DNA of 36,006 bases from Prevotellaceae bacterium (GTDB lineage: Bacteria; Bacteroidota; Bacteroidia; Bacteroidales; Bacteroidaceae), in the NCBI GenBank assembly GCA_030531085.1, contig JAUNOM010000026.1, forward strand, positions 1 to 36,006, read 5' to 3'. This document shows, piece by piece, positions 15,799 through 24,148 of the stretch (position 1 is the first letter of the stretch; each line of letters opens with the position of its first letter). The position numbers were made by a program, and so were the translations under genes. The notes beneath the pieces were generated by a model. The model was not told the origin of the DNA. It saw nothing but the letters and a program-made list of their open reading frames with translations, and made no database searches.

Positions 15799-16944
15799 TC
15801 AGTCAAAGAGTCCGTTAACAAGATTTACCGCCTCGTCTTTCTTTCTGTTGACAATCTTTGCATACACTTGCGTCATGCGCACATCTGTATGCCCGAGCAG
15901 TTTACTCGTGGTGTACAGGTCTGCTCCCAATGTCAGCATCATGGTGGCGAAGGTGTGGCGGGCCGTATGGAACGTAAAGTGCTTGTTGATGCCGGCGGCC
16001 TTTGCCCACGGCTTGATGAGTACATTGACGGCAGCGGTGGACGGCAGGTCAAAGACATTATCCTGCGGCTTTTTTGCACCTCGTTCAGGCATCCACCTCA
16101 AAGCCTCCGGCGAGAGAGGCAGATAAATGGGTGCCTTGGTTTTTTGCATCACCACTTCAAGTCTTGTCTGCTCTCCGTCCTGGTAAACATTCTCCCATTT
16201 AAGAGCGACAATGTCGCTGATGCGTAAACCACAGAAACAGGAGAATAAATATGCCGCCTTAACAGTCTCGTTTTGCATGGGGGTAGAAATCAGTTTTCTC
16301 ACCTCATCAACCGTCATGTACTCACGCTTGCTTTCCGGCTTCTTGATTTTGTCCGCACTGCTGATTCTGTTGAACGGATTCACTTTTATCAAATCCTCAC
16401 GTATTGCCGCATTTAGAGCACCGTTCAGTGCACGGTAATAATTGTGGGCGGTATTTGCGGCGAGATGCTCCACATGTCTAGGGCGGTAATCCGTCCTGAG
16501 ATAGTCAATATACCCTTGGCAGAATGTCTTGTCAACTTGATCAAGGGTAATTTTTTCTCCTGCCCATTCCTTTATAATTCTCATAGCAACAGAAATCTGT
16601 CGCCAGTCTTTCTTGCCACGTTTCTTTTGATTGTCCATATAGACGCTCATCCAGTCAAGTAAAAGGACCTTTGGTTCATCTTTGTTCTGTTTTATACCAG
16701 CCTCGCCATTTGTCAGCTCAATGATTCTGTCGGCTTTGATCTTATTGGCGGCAACCAATGTGGTTTGGTTCTGCCTGCGAGAGTTCTCGTCCGTTTCCGG
16801 GACGATATACATTTTGAGATATTCATAGGAACGTTTGCCATTCCTGTAGATATCCAAGTACAAACTTTTGTTTCCGTTGCTCAGGTCTTTCATCCTAAGA
16901 CGGATTGGCTCTTTCGCCTTTGTCGTTTTCTTGTTTCTTGCCAT
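15799..16944 (-). CDS. int: Tyrosine recombinase (integrase)
   Basis: The 381-residue site-specific recombinase catalyses integration and excision of the element. The N-terminal arm-binding region spans about 1-85 and a SAM-like core-binding domain about 90-185. The catalytic domain has R241 (CGLRISDI), K268, H326-x-x-R329 (HTARH), H352 (LLGHTDVRM) and nucleophile Y361, so all catalytic residues are present. The length is usual for Bacteroidales element integrases. It is the outermost gene of the element and is transcribed inward. An exact -7 element lies 32 bases upstream, next to repeats that may be arm-type binding sites. The ATG at 16944 gives a normal N-terminus. Confidence 0.95.
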   Translation of the reverse strand: MARNKKTTKAKEPIRLRMKDLSNGNKSLYLDIYRNGKRSYEYLKMYIVPETDENSRRQNQTTLVAANKIKADRIIELTNGEAGIKQNKDEPKVLLLDWMSVYMDNQKKRGKKDWRQISVAMRIIKEWAGEKITLDQVDKTFCQGYIDYLRTDYRPRHVEHLAANTAHNYYRALNGALNAAIREDLIKVNPFNRISSADKIKKPESKREYMTVDEVRKLISTPMQNETVKAAYLFSCFCGLRISDIVALKWENVYQDGEQTRLEVVMQKTKAPIYLPLSPEALRWMPERGAKKPQDNVFDLPSTAAVNVLIKPWAKAAGINKHFTFHTARHTFATMMLTLGADLYTTSKLLGHTDVRMTQVYAKIVNRKKDEAVNLVNGLFD

Positions 16945-16975
16945 GGCTATTCTGTTTCATGTCCTAAACTGGGTG

Positions 16976-16983
16976 CAAAGATA
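16976..16983 (-). promoter_or_regulatory. -7 promoter element of the integrase gene
   Basis: The minus-strand sequence TATCTTTG matches TAnnTTTG exactly and lies 32 bases before the integrase ATG. A -33-like CTTG at 17004-17001 overlaps the first AAGAAACAAA repeat, so integrase binding there could repress its own promoter. Confidence 0.6.
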
Positions 16984-17001
16984 CGAAAAATAAACGAAAC
17001 C

Positions 17002-17068
17002 AAGAAACAAATAAGAAACAAAAATACTGAAAACAACAGAAATAATGTGATAAGTCAAGAAACAAATA
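17002..17068. repeat. Three AAGAAACAAA repeats near the element end (candidate integrase arm sites)
   Basis: The decamer AAGAAACAAA occurs at 17002-17011, 17013-17022 and 17057-17066. The first and third copies extend to AAGAAACAAATA. Short direct repeats of this kind between an integrase gene and the element end are typical of arm-type binding sites. No core site could be defined. Confidence 0.5.
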
Positions 17069-17328
17069 CAAAATCATTGTTCTGCAAAAAGTATTATATA
17101 TCAGTAGTTTTATTTGTAGTTATTTGAAATTTGCTTTCATATACCACCTTTACTTTATGAATTTCGCAACTTTCTTGAATCAGTCAGACTAACGGCAACT
17201 GTAAATGTCCTCGGGATGTGTCTTATGCACATCCCCTATATGCGTTTGCTCCCTTCTTCTGTATTTATTGCTGCAGAGAGTGGGATGTTATAGTGTATGG
17301 TGGGGGATTGTGTATTTCATATCGGCGT

Positions 17329-17395
17329 GGGCTTTGCGTTGCTTCATTCTACTGATTCGGGCAATGCGAAGGCCCCCAAGGGTGGAATGAGCAAC
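17329..17395 (+). promoter_or_regulatory. Mutually exclusive hairpins upstream of the WG-repeat operon
   Basis: GGGCTTTGCGTTGC (17329-17342) can pair with GCAATGCGAAGGCCC (17361-17375), with two G-U pairs and one extra base. The overlapping GTTGCTTCATTC (17338-17349) can instead pair with GAATGAGCAAC (17385-17395), with a one-base bulge. Such competing stems occur in leader attenuators and riboswitches. No known riboswitch consensus was recognised. Confidence 0.35.
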
Positions 17396-17483
17396 GGTGA
17401 TAGTTCCACGCTGTTTCTTTTTACCGTTTATTGAAGAAAAAAAATAAAGGCCGAATCTGGAACTATAGGCATATAGTATCATT

Positions 17484-19229
17484 ATGAAGACAAGAGTCTT
17501 TTTATGCCTGTCGGCCATTCTACTAACCATAGGGCTGCACGCGCAGGATCTTACCATCCTTGTAAACAAGAAGGGCAAGGTGGGCTTTGCCGACAAGAGC
17601 GGCGCAGAGGTGATAAAATGTGAGTATGAGAGCGCACAACCATTCAATGAAGGCATATCCATCGTCACCAAGTCTGGCAGAATGGGATTCATAGATACCA
17701 CGGGCAAGGAGCTGCTACCACCGAGGTTCATTGAGGTGAAGCTATGGAGCGAGGGGATATACTACGTCAAGAGCGAAAAGAAAATGGGACTGGTGGACCG
17801 CAGCGGAACATTCGTACTGCCAGAGGAGTATTCGCATATCTCTATGCTCAACTGCCACGGCAGGGCCCTCATAGCATCTGGCGGCACACCAACCACAGAA
17901 GAGAAGATGACATATATGTCTGGCGCCAAGTACGGCGTAATAGACTCACAAGGCAAAATACTCATTGAGGCCAGACACAAGGGACTGTACGAGTTCTCCG
18001 TTGACTGCAAGGACGAGAAGGCCATGCACGAGGGCATACGCCTGCAGTTCACCCATCACTACACTGCCGACACACTGGTGACAGACTGCTCGTACATGGG
18101 ATTCAGCGATGATGCCCTCAGCATAGAGAATGCGGGCATCATGGACGGCAATGGCACGGAGTTGCTTCAGACAGGACTGTACAATATTGTAATGAAGCCA
18201 CAGGAAGGCATGGCTCGCTACTACAACAAGTCCAACGGACAGACGGAGTGCGGATACTTTGACATGACCGCAGGCAGTGGGTTCATAGCCATGACGGTGG
18301 AGAAGACCCTCGACAAGATAGACAGCTGGACACACGGCGACTTCCGGGGAATCATGGCACCAGTGAACATAGACGGCAAATGGGCTTTCGTGGAGAAGTC
18401 TGGAAAAACACTGCGCAGCGGATACACAGATGTAAAGAACGGCCCTGGCCACAAGCTGTGGGCAGCCAAGAAAGAAGATGGCAAGTGGGTGACATTCACC
18501 AACTCAAACAAGGACGTTGCGGCCCTGTCGGGATACAGCGACATCAACTTCCCTGCAGATGTGAACGACAAGGAGATATATAGCGTGAAGAAGAACGGCA
18601 AATACGGGTGCATCAACGCCTCAGGCAAGACGGTGCTTCCATTCATATACGACTATGCCTACGGCAATACATTCGACATGGTGCCTGTAAAGAAAAACGG
18701 TAAGATGGGCATCATGTCACCAGAAAACACCTGCATACTGCCGACAGAGTACATCAGCATAATGCTACCGACGGAGCGTGGGACGAAACATCTGTGGGTA
18801 AAGAAAAGTGATGCCATGTATTACCACCTCAATGTAGCAACCAAAAAGCTATCAACCAAGGGATACAAGACGGTAAGAAACTTCAACAACGGCATAGCAT
18901 ACGTTGTACCACCAACTATGCAGGTGGATAACACTTTGGTGAACAGGGCACAGATGTACAAGCCGAACACGCCGAGTGAAAAGATAAAAGATCTGGACAC
19001 TTCCACGGCCAGCAAATACTTCGGTTACCTGCTGTCAACAGATGACGAGATGCTGATGGATCTGCCTGTCTCCACACTATACAAGAACGCAGTACTCAAG
19101 GAACTTGAGAAATTAAAGGGACGCGTGCCAACAATGACAGAGAAGAAGGCCATAATGCTCAAAGTGACACGAGAGAACCGCTCCTATTCTATGTTCTACA
19201 GAATAAAAGAGGAAGAATGGGATTACTAA
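17484..19229 (+). CDS. Secreted WG-repeat protein
   Basis: The 581-residue protein has a signal peptide (residues 1-20, ending LHAQ). At least seven WG-type repeats of about 30-45 residues follow, recognisable as G(K/R)(V/M/W/Y)GF.D.SG followed by a VLP..Y segment, for example near residues 32, 66, 99, 146, 300, 371 and 405. The C-terminal ~130 residues lack repeats and are charged. WG repeats form beta-rich, propeller-like folds thought to bind partners or polymers. It is the first of seven closely spaced genes, all encoding exported proteins, so it is probably a periplasmic or surface scaffold. No catalytic motif is visible. Confidence 0.85.
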   Translation: MKTRVFLCLSAILLTIGLHAQDLTILVNKKGKVGFADKSGAEVIKCEYESAQPFNEGISIVTKSGRMGFIDTTGKELLPPRFIEVKLWSEGIYYVKSEKKMGLVDRSGTFVLPEEYSHISMLNCHGRALIASGGTPTTEEKMTYMSGAKYGVIDSQGKILIEARHKGLYEFSVDCKDEKAMHEGIRLQFTHHYTADTLVTDCSYMGFSDDALSIENAGIMDGNGTELLQTGLYNIVMKPQEGMARYYNKSNGQTECGYFDMTAGSGFIAMTVEKTLDKIDSWTHGDFRGIMAPVNIDGKWAFVEKSGKTLRSGYTDVKNGPGHKLWAAKKEDGKWVTFTNSNKDVAALSGYSDINFPADVNDKEIYSVKKNGKYGCINASGKTVLPFIYDYAYGNTFDMVPVKKNGKMGIMSPENTCILPTEYISIMLPTERGTKHLWVKKSDAMYYHLNVATKKLSTKGYKTVRNFNNGIAYVVPPTMQVDNTLVNRAQMYKPNTPSEKIKDLDTSTASKYFGYLLSTDDEMLMDLPVSTLYKNAVLKELEKLKGRVPTMTEKKAIMLKVTRENRSYSMFYRIKEEEWDY

Positions 19230-19248
19230 CCAACAATAACAACATACT

Positions 19249-20511
19249 ATGAGACTAAGAGATACAGTTATCGCCATCACAGCACTGGTGTCACTGGGAG
19301 CCAAAGCCCAGAATGAAGATAAAGAAACAGAATACAGACGCAGTTCCATATACTCCGTCATGATCAACCATACGGACCAGAAGTTCGCACATGAGATAAA
19401 GGAGGCATTCCTCCAGATACCTGTCCCTGACAAATTCAACGACCATAACCTCAGCGTCAAGGTACTCAACAAGAACACAAAGCTGTCCAAAGCCAACAGC
19501 AGCAAGGAGAACACCGAGGTATCCGAGTTCCTGACAGACAACAAGGTGGCCAGCCGTCTCGTGGGACGATGGTTCAACCGCGACTCATACACTGGCGTGT
19601 GCAACATGGACCTGGTCAAGGAGCGCGGACTGTACAACGCCACGGAGTTTGACAAGCAGCTGGCAATGCGCTCGGCACGCGGCATGGCAATGTTGCAAGA
19701 CGCTGGAGAGGAGCTGATAGGCAACACGTTCGTACTGGTCAACGACATACGCTATGTGGACAAGAACCAGAAGGCTAAGATCTTTGGCAACATAATAAAG
19801 GGGATAGGAACCTTTGCAGGAGCGGCGGCAAACATAAGTAACATATCATCCGGAGGAACATATAGCAACTCTACAAGTAATATATACAACACCTTAGGCG
19901 ACATGGTGGAGACGATAAAGGGCTTCTCGGTGAAGATAAACACCTTCCTGTACAAGCTGGAGTGGACAGACGAGCAAGCAGCGATATTCTACAAGGAACA
20001 ATACGCCACCACACCAGACAACACGAAGCGCGAGAACTTCGACAAAGCACGCGGCAACTACAAGCTGCGCTATGTTGGCAAGGTGGAGAGTAAGGGAGGC
20101 ACCACATCCTTCCTCGGGATAAACGAGGAGGAGCCTGTACTGATGGTGCGCAAGGCATGCCAGAGAGCCATAGACGAGAACGTCATAGACCTGCAGCGCA
20201 GCTATGAGGAATTCCGTATCAAGACTCCTCTGGTGACAGTGGAGCCACTTACGGCATACATAGGCAAGAAAGAAGGCGTGGCACCCGGCATAAAGTACGA
20301 GGTACTGGAAGTGGTAGAGATGGAGAACGGTAAGCGTAAGTATAACCGCGTAGGAGTGATAACACCTGTGTCCAACCTGATATGGGACAACCGTTTCATG
20401 GCAGAGGAGGAGGGAGCCGTAGGGGCCACCCTCGGATGCACCACATTCCGGGCAGTCAGCGGCAAGGACTTCTCAAGGGGAATGCTGATACGCGAGATGT
20501 CAAAAAAATAA
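19249..20511 (+). CDS. Exported hypothetical protein, 420 residues
   Basis: The protein has a signal peptide (residues 1-21, ending AKAQ). The first half is charged and alpha/beta. A Gly/Ala/Ser-rich hydrophobic segment lies at about residues 178-205 (FGNIIKGIGTFAGAAANIS). The second half ends in a small domain containing GVITPVSNLIWDNRF and ATLGCTTFRAV that reads like a beta-rich fold. I do not recognise the family. It lies 19 bases after the WG-repeat gene and 18 bases before the next gene, so it is co-transcribed. The Gly-rich segment could insert in or lie against a membrane, which is inference. No enzyme motif was found. Confidence 0.65.
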   Translation: MRLRDTVIAITALVSLGAKAQNEDKETEYRRSSIYSVMINHTDQKFAHEIKEAFLQIPVPDKFNDHNLSVKVLNKNTKLSKANSSKENTEVSEFLTDNKVASRLVGRWFNRDSYTGVCNMDLVKERGLYNATEFDKQLAMRSARGMAMLQDAGEELIGNTFVLVNDIRYVDKNQKAKIFGNIIKGIGTFAGAAANISNISSGGTYSNSTSNIYNTLGDMVETIKGFSVKINTFLYKLEWTDEQAAIFYKEQYATTPDNTKRENFDKARGNYKLRYVGKVESKGGTTSFLGINEEEPVLMVRKACQRAIDENVIDLQRSYEEFRIKTPLVTVEPLTAYIGKKEGVAPGIKYEVLEVVEMENGKRKYNRVGVITPVSNLIWDNRFMAEEEGAVGATLGCTTFRAVSGKDFSRGMLIREMSKK

Positions 20512-20529
20512 CATAAAAGTATTATAATC

Positions 20530-20997
20530 ATGAAAAAGTTTCTAAGCATCATTATCATGCTCGTCGCATTCATGGCAGGAGCGGCGGCAAAAGGCGACAA
20601 GATGCCTCAGTATGACATTACCGGCGCAGGCTCAGGTACGGAGGGTACCGTCCTTGTAAAGGTCTATGTATACGCAAAAAGCGCCAAGGATGAGGAGTTG
20701 AAGCGGGCTGCCGTGCATGGCGTGGTGTTCCGCGGCTGTACAGGTAATGCCAGTGGTGCGCGCCAGCCGGCAATGGCCTCACCGGCGGCAGAGGCTGACA
20801 ACGCCGCCTTCTGCGAGGCTTTCTTCGCAGCAGACGGACAGTGCCAGAACTATGCGTCAGTGGTAGCGGGCTCATACGACCGCGTCAAGACAAAGAAAGG
20901 CTACAAAGTCGGGGCCATTCTGCAGGTGGACAAGACATCATTGCGCAAGGAACTGGAGAAGGCCGGCGTGGTACGCTCGCTGTCATCCGGGTTTTAA
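20530..20997 (+). CDS. Small exported protein, paralogue A
   Basis: The 155-residue protein has a signal peptide (about residues 1-20, ending GAAAK). Its single small domain has the pattern VLVKVYVYAKSAKDEELKRA followed by VHGVVFRG, a FFAADGQCQNYAS segment, and a C-terminal YKVGAILQVDKTSLRKELEKA. The 156-residue protein two genes downstream has the same architecture and is a clear paralogue. The layout of a strand, a helix rich in Ala/Lys, then AV..V.F resembles LPP20/FlgT-like small domains of envelope proteins; this is a fold guess. The two paralogues flank a predicted outer-membrane barrel gene. Confidence 0.65.
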   Translation: MKKFLSIIIMLVAFMAGAAAKGDKMPQYDITGAGSGTEGTVLVKVYVYAKSAKDEELKRAAVHGVVFRGCTGNASGARQPAMASPAAEADNAAFCEAFFAADGQCQNYASVVAGSYDRVKTKKGYKVGAILQVDKTSLRKELEKAGVVRSLSSGF

Positions 20998-21023
20998 ACA
21001 ACTAAATAATGGAGGATAATGAC

Positions 21024-21596
21024 ATGAGGAAAGCCATCATCACACTTCTGGCCATGGCCTCCGCCATGACAGGCTATGCACAGTACCGCGACGTAAAGCT
21101 GCCGGAGAAGCCTGCACAGAGAGAGTACAGGGACTACAGCAGCCGTGACAAGGGCTTCTGGTGTGCCGTGGAGGCCGAGGGAGGCAGCAGTATAATGAGC
21201 GACCTGCCTAATATGCAGCACGTGACACTGACGTTTACGGGAGGATACCGCATCAGCGAGTACCTGCGTCTGGGTGTGGGCGCCGGAGGACGCGTGTATG
21301 TCAACAATGCAGACGTGCGCAATACGGACAACCGCTTCGGCGTGCCTGTCTTCGCCAATGCGCGCGGCAACTTCATATCCGCCTACGACCGCGACGGCGT
21401 ACCTTTCTGGTCCTTTAACATAGGCGGCGTGACCAATGACGGGTTCTTTGCAAGTCCGGCCATAGGATACAGCTTCGGGGGGCTGCGTGACAACTTCCAG
21501 ATAGGGCTGACATACACCATAGCGGCCTTCAAGGACTGCACACAGACCAGTCGCGCATACAGTTACTTCGGCCTGAAGTTAGGATATGAGTTTTAA
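21024..21596 (+). CDS. Predicted outer-membrane beta-barrel protein
   Basis: The 190-residue protein has a signal peptide (residues 1-20, ending GYAQ). The start at 21024 is preferred because GGAGG lies seven bases upstream and the signal peptide begins there; an in-frame ATG five codons earlier is possible. The mature part shows alternating aromatic/hydrophobic strands (LTFTGGYRISEYLRLGVGAGGRVYV, cut here by Gly turns, and similar) and ends in LGYEF, a terminal Phe typical of outer-membrane barrels. About eight strands are plausible. It sits between two paralogous exported proteins in the operon and may be the membrane anchor of the complex. Confidence 0.75.
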   Translation: MRKAIITLLAMASAMTGYAQYRDVKLPEKPAQREYRDYSSRDKGFWCAVEAEGGSSIMSDLPNMQHVTLTFTGGYRISEYLRLGVGAGGRVYVNNADVRNTDNRFGVPVFANARGNFISAYDRDGVPFWSFNIGGVTNDGFFASPAIGYSFGGLRDNFQIGLTYTIAAFKDCTQTSRAYSYFGLKLGYEF

Positions 21597-21619
21597 ACAA
21601 GACAAGCAATTCCAAGAGT

Positions 21620-22090
21620 ATGAAACAGATTTTAGTGGCAATAGTCGCCATGCTCGCATCATTCACAAGCGGCATGGCACAGACAAAGGCAGTGTACGCC
21701 CGCAGTTCGGTGCGCTGTCTGGGCGTGGAGCTTGACGGCTCGCAGACACTGCGCGTGCAGGGATATGGCAGAAACCGCGCCGATGCGAAGGAACAGGCAA
21801 AGAAGAACGCCGTATGGGCTGTCATCTTCGACGGCATAAGGGACGGAGCCGAGGGGTGCAACACACGTCCGCTCGTCACAGAGGTGAACGCCAGGGAGCG
21901 TTATGAGGACTACTTCAACATCTTCTTCGCTGACAACGGAGAGTACACCAAGTACGTCTCAATGCGCGACACGAAGAAACGCTCCGGCGGAAAGGTTAAG
22001 GACAAGACGGGATACGCATACGATCTGACTGTCCGTGTGCTGCGCGCGGAACTGAAGGCACGCCTGAAGGCAGACAACGTAATAGAATAA
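21620..22090 (+). CDS. Small exported protein, paralogue B
   Basis: The 156-residue protein has a signal peptide (residues 1-20, ending GMAQ). It is a paralogue of the 155-residue protein at 20530: both share the central helix followed by AV..V.F.G, an acidic linker with N/T.R..., a FFAD.G.Y/N segment before the final strand, and a C-terminal helix with L+ELKA or L+KELEKA. Identity is low but the order and spacing of motifs agree. It contains a single Cys pair (one near residue 33 and one near 79). The role is unknown; partnership with the barrel protein between the copies is inferred from gene order. Confidence 0.65.
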   Translation: MKQILVAIVAMLASFTSGMAQTKAVYARSSVRCLGVELDGSQTLRVQGYGRNRADAKEQAKKNAVWAVIFDGIRDGAEGCNTRPLVTEVNARERYEDYFNIFFADNGEYTKYVSMRDTKKRSGGKVKDKTGYAYDLTVRVLRAELKARLKADNVIE

Positions 22091-22110
22091 ACAAAAAAGT
22101 AACAGAGACT

Positions 22111-23067
22111 ATGAAGAGTATACACAGACTATTTGCGGCCGTACTGCTGGCCGTGGTGTCACTGACGGCAATGGGACAGGCCAAGAAGCCGACGCTGATG
22201 GTGGTGCCAAGTGACGCATGGTGCAAGGAACATGGATATGAGCAGACCTTTGACAACCAGGGAACCAAGGAACAGATACCCGACTATAAGGCGGCGGTGG
22301 CGGCGGACAAGCAGCTCAATGCCGTCATATCCAAGATAAACATACTGATGGCCGACCGCGGATTTCCGCTGAAAGACCTGCAGCAGAGCATTAAGAGCAT
22401 AGGCAACCTGTCCGCAGAGGACAGGCTGATAAGGAGCAAAAGCCGCGGAGCGGCCATCACCGAGAGTCCGCTTGACCGTCTGCGCCGCACCGCGAAGGCT
22501 GACATACTGCTGGAGATAGACTGGACGGTGAACACCGTAGGGCCGAAAAACAGCATTACATACAACCTACGGGCACTTGACGCCTACTCCAACAAGCAGG
22601 TGGCAGGAGCCGAGGGCACCGGCAAAGGCTCATTCTCGGCAGAGCTGCCCGTTCTTCTTGAAGAGGCCGTGCAGGACCACATGGACGCATTCACAGCCCA
22701 GTTGCAGAGCCATTTTGACGACCTGCTGGCCAATGGCAGGGAGGTTGTACTCGACATACGCGTCTTTGACGGCGTAAACATAGACCTTGAGAAGGAGTAT
22801 GGCGGCTACGAGCTGAATGAGGTGATAGACAACTGGCTGGCGGACAACTGCGTGAACCACAGGTTCAGCAAGTCTGACGCCACAGAGACAATGGCACTCT
22901 ACGAGCAGGTGCGCATACCTCTGTACAAGGCCAACGGCATGGCGCAGGACACGTATGGCTTCGCGCGTGACCTTGCAAGGTATCTCGGCGCCGCCCCATA
23001 CAGCATACCTGTAAAGACGCTGAACCGGGGACTGGGCCGCTGCCTGTTGATATTAGGTGAAAAATAA
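22111..23067 (+). CDS. Exported protein, DUF6175-like
   Basis: The 318-residue protein has a signal peptide (about residues 1-24, ending GQA). The mature N-terminus KPTLMVVPSDAWCKEHGYEQ, and a later INILMADRGFPLKDLQQS motif, match an uncharacterised Bacteroidales family that I recall as DUF6175. A second domain begins near residue 195. The overall pattern of strands and helices resembles CsgG/LpoB-type periplasmic proteins, with a nucleotide-independent assembly role possible. It lies 20 bases after paralogue B and 12 bases before the next gene. No catalytic residues are evident. Confidence 0.7.
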   Translation: MKSIHRLFAAVLLAVVSLTAMGQAKKPTLMVVPSDAWCKEHGYEQTFDNQGTKEQIPDYKAAVAADKQLNAVISKINILMADRGFPLKDLQQSIKSIGNLSAEDRLIRSKSRGAAITESPLDRLRRTAKADILLEIDWTVNTVGPKNSITYNLRALDAYSNKQVAGAEGTGKGSFSAELPVLLEEAVQDHMDAFTAQLQSHFDDLLANGREVVLDIRVFDGVNIDLEKEYGGYELNEVIDNWLADNCVNHRFSKSDATETMALYEQVRIPLYKANGMAQDTYGFARDLARYLGAAPYSIPVKTLNRGLGRCLLILGEK

Positions 23068-23079
23068 ATTAAGGATATT

Positions 23080-24015
23080 ATGAGTACAAGAAAGATATTT
23101 GCTATGGCCGCACTGATGTTCGCGACCATAGGGACTATGGCGCAGGAGTGCGTTATCCCTGTAGCCGTACAGCTTGATGATGACTTCAGCAATGTGCCCG
23201 CAGCGGCCAACAGCGCACTGTATCAGTCCCTGTCACGCATAGCGACACAGAACGGTCTTACAACAGATTCCCCTACAACACCGTTCGTGCTGACAGTACA
23301 CTGTGACGTGCTGGACAAGAGCAACCTGCCCGGCCCGCCAATACAGACCGTCTACAACCTTGGACTGACATTCTACATGGCTGACACTTATACAAAGAAG
23401 AAGTTCGCCACAGAATATATCACCCTTGACGGTGTGGGAACAGGCGAGACAAAAAGCTACATCAACGCCTTCAGCCGCCTCAATGCCAACCGTGCCGAGA
23501 TAGCACGACTCGTGGAAACGGGAAAGAAGAAGATGCTAAGCTATTACGATACGCAATACCCCAACATCATAAAGGAGGCGAAAAGGCTGGCGTCGCTGAA
23601 GAATTACGAGGAGGCTCTCGCCATGGTACTGTCCATACCCGTATGTTCCAAGGGTGGCGACCAGGCCGCAAAGTATGGTCTGGAACTGTACACGCAGAAC
23701 CTTAACCGCGTAAACCTGTTCCTGTTGAACAGCGCCAAGGCACTGTGGGCCGCAGGTCAGGACCAGAATACAGCATACGATGTATGTGCCATGCTGTCAC
23801 AGGTGGATCCTGACGCCGCGTGCTACGCCGAGGCCTCAAAGCTTATGAAGGAAGTGAAGGCACAGGTGCGCAGTGATATAGACCTGGAGATGCGCCAGAA
23901 GTACAACGACCAGATAAAGCTGGAGAGTGACCGCATAGCGGCCGCACGCGCAGTGGGTGTGGCCTTTGGCAACGGACAGAAGCCTACAACCACAAACCTG
24001 ATGTGGCAGAAATGA
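23080..24015 (+). CDS. Exported hypothetical protein, last gene of the envelope operon
   Basis: The 311-residue protein has a signal peptide (residues 1-21, ending TMAQ). Residues about 25-150 form an alpha/beta domain with CVIPVAVQLDDDF and TPFVLTVHCDVLDK strands, similar in style to LpoB/TolB N-terminal or CsgG-like domains. From about 155 to 290 the sequence is helical with a TPR-like character (KRLASLKNYEEALAMVLSI). The final ~20 residues are Gly/Thr/Asn-rich. I do not recognise the family. It ends the seven-gene operon; a hairpin lies about 85 bases downstream. Confidence 0.65.
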   Translation: MSTRKIFAMAALMFATIGTMAQECVIPVAVQLDDDFSNVPAAANSALYQSLSRIATQNGLTTDSPTTPFVLTVHCDVLDKSNLPGPPIQTVYNLGLTFYMADTYTKKKFATEYITLDGVGTGETKSYINAFSRLNANRAEIARLVETGKKKMLSYYDTQYPNIIKEAKRLASLKNYEEALAMVLSIPVCSKGGDQAAKYGLELYTQNLNRVNLFLLNSAKALWAAGQDQNTAYDVCAMLSQVDPDAACYAEASKLMKEVKAQVRSDIDLEMRQKYNDQIKLESDRIAAARAVGVAFGNGQKPTTTNLMWQK

Positions 24016-24100
24016 AGAAGCAGGCAGAAACTCTAACTTTTATGTTAACCTTGGATATATGTTCTAAGTATGGACAAACGTCCGTATAGCACTATTTGAG

Positions 24101-24148
24101 GGTGTGTCAGAAGTCTATGACATCTAATCAAGTGACTTTTGGCACACC
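24101..24148. terminator. Long hairpin after the envelope operon
   Basis: GGTGTGTCAGAAGTC (24101-24115) pairs fully with GACTTTTGGCACACC (24134-24148), with two G-U pairs, around an 18-base loop. Only TTCATTC follows, so it is a weak classical terminator. The arms also resemble insertion-sequence ends, but no transposase is nearby. Confidence 0.5.

Larger units (their letters stand above)
1..17200 (-). mobile_element. Integrative conjugative element, integrase-end portion (left part outside window)
   Basis: All genes from the left edge to the integrase at 16944 lie on the minus strand and form a typical Bacteroidales conjugative-element set: tyrosine integrase at the outer end, helix-turn-helix excisionase-like protein, RepA-like ATPase, primase-like protein, an accessory operon, and a transfer operon with two DUF4134 pilin-like genes, DUF4133, a VirB4/TraG ATPase and TraJ. 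The remaining transfer, mobilisation and oriT functions must lie beyond base 1. The outer boundary is an estimate: it should fall between the integrase start and the chromosomal operon at 17484. I could not identify the att core because only one end is present. Confidence 0.85.
16945..17483. other. Gene-free stretch holding the element/chromosome junction
   Basis: No credible gene is present in these 539 bases. The left third is very A-rich and holds the integrase promoter and the AAGAAACAAA repeats. A perfect 8-bp inverted repeat, GGGATGTG/CACATCCC with a seven-base loop, lies at 17213-17235 and has no T-run. At 17329-17395 two overlapping hairpins can form. The stretch just before the operon at 17484 is A-rich. 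No tRNA remnant was found. Confidence 0.6.

Noticed and set aside
17100-17480. tRNA gene as integration target
   Set aside because: No cloverleaf-compatible sequence or T-loop GTTCRANNC motif was found near the presumed junction.
17288-17731. Minus-strand 147-codon frame across the leader of the WG-repeat gene
   Set aside because: Most of it is antisense to the signal peptide and first WG repeats; no domain is visible.
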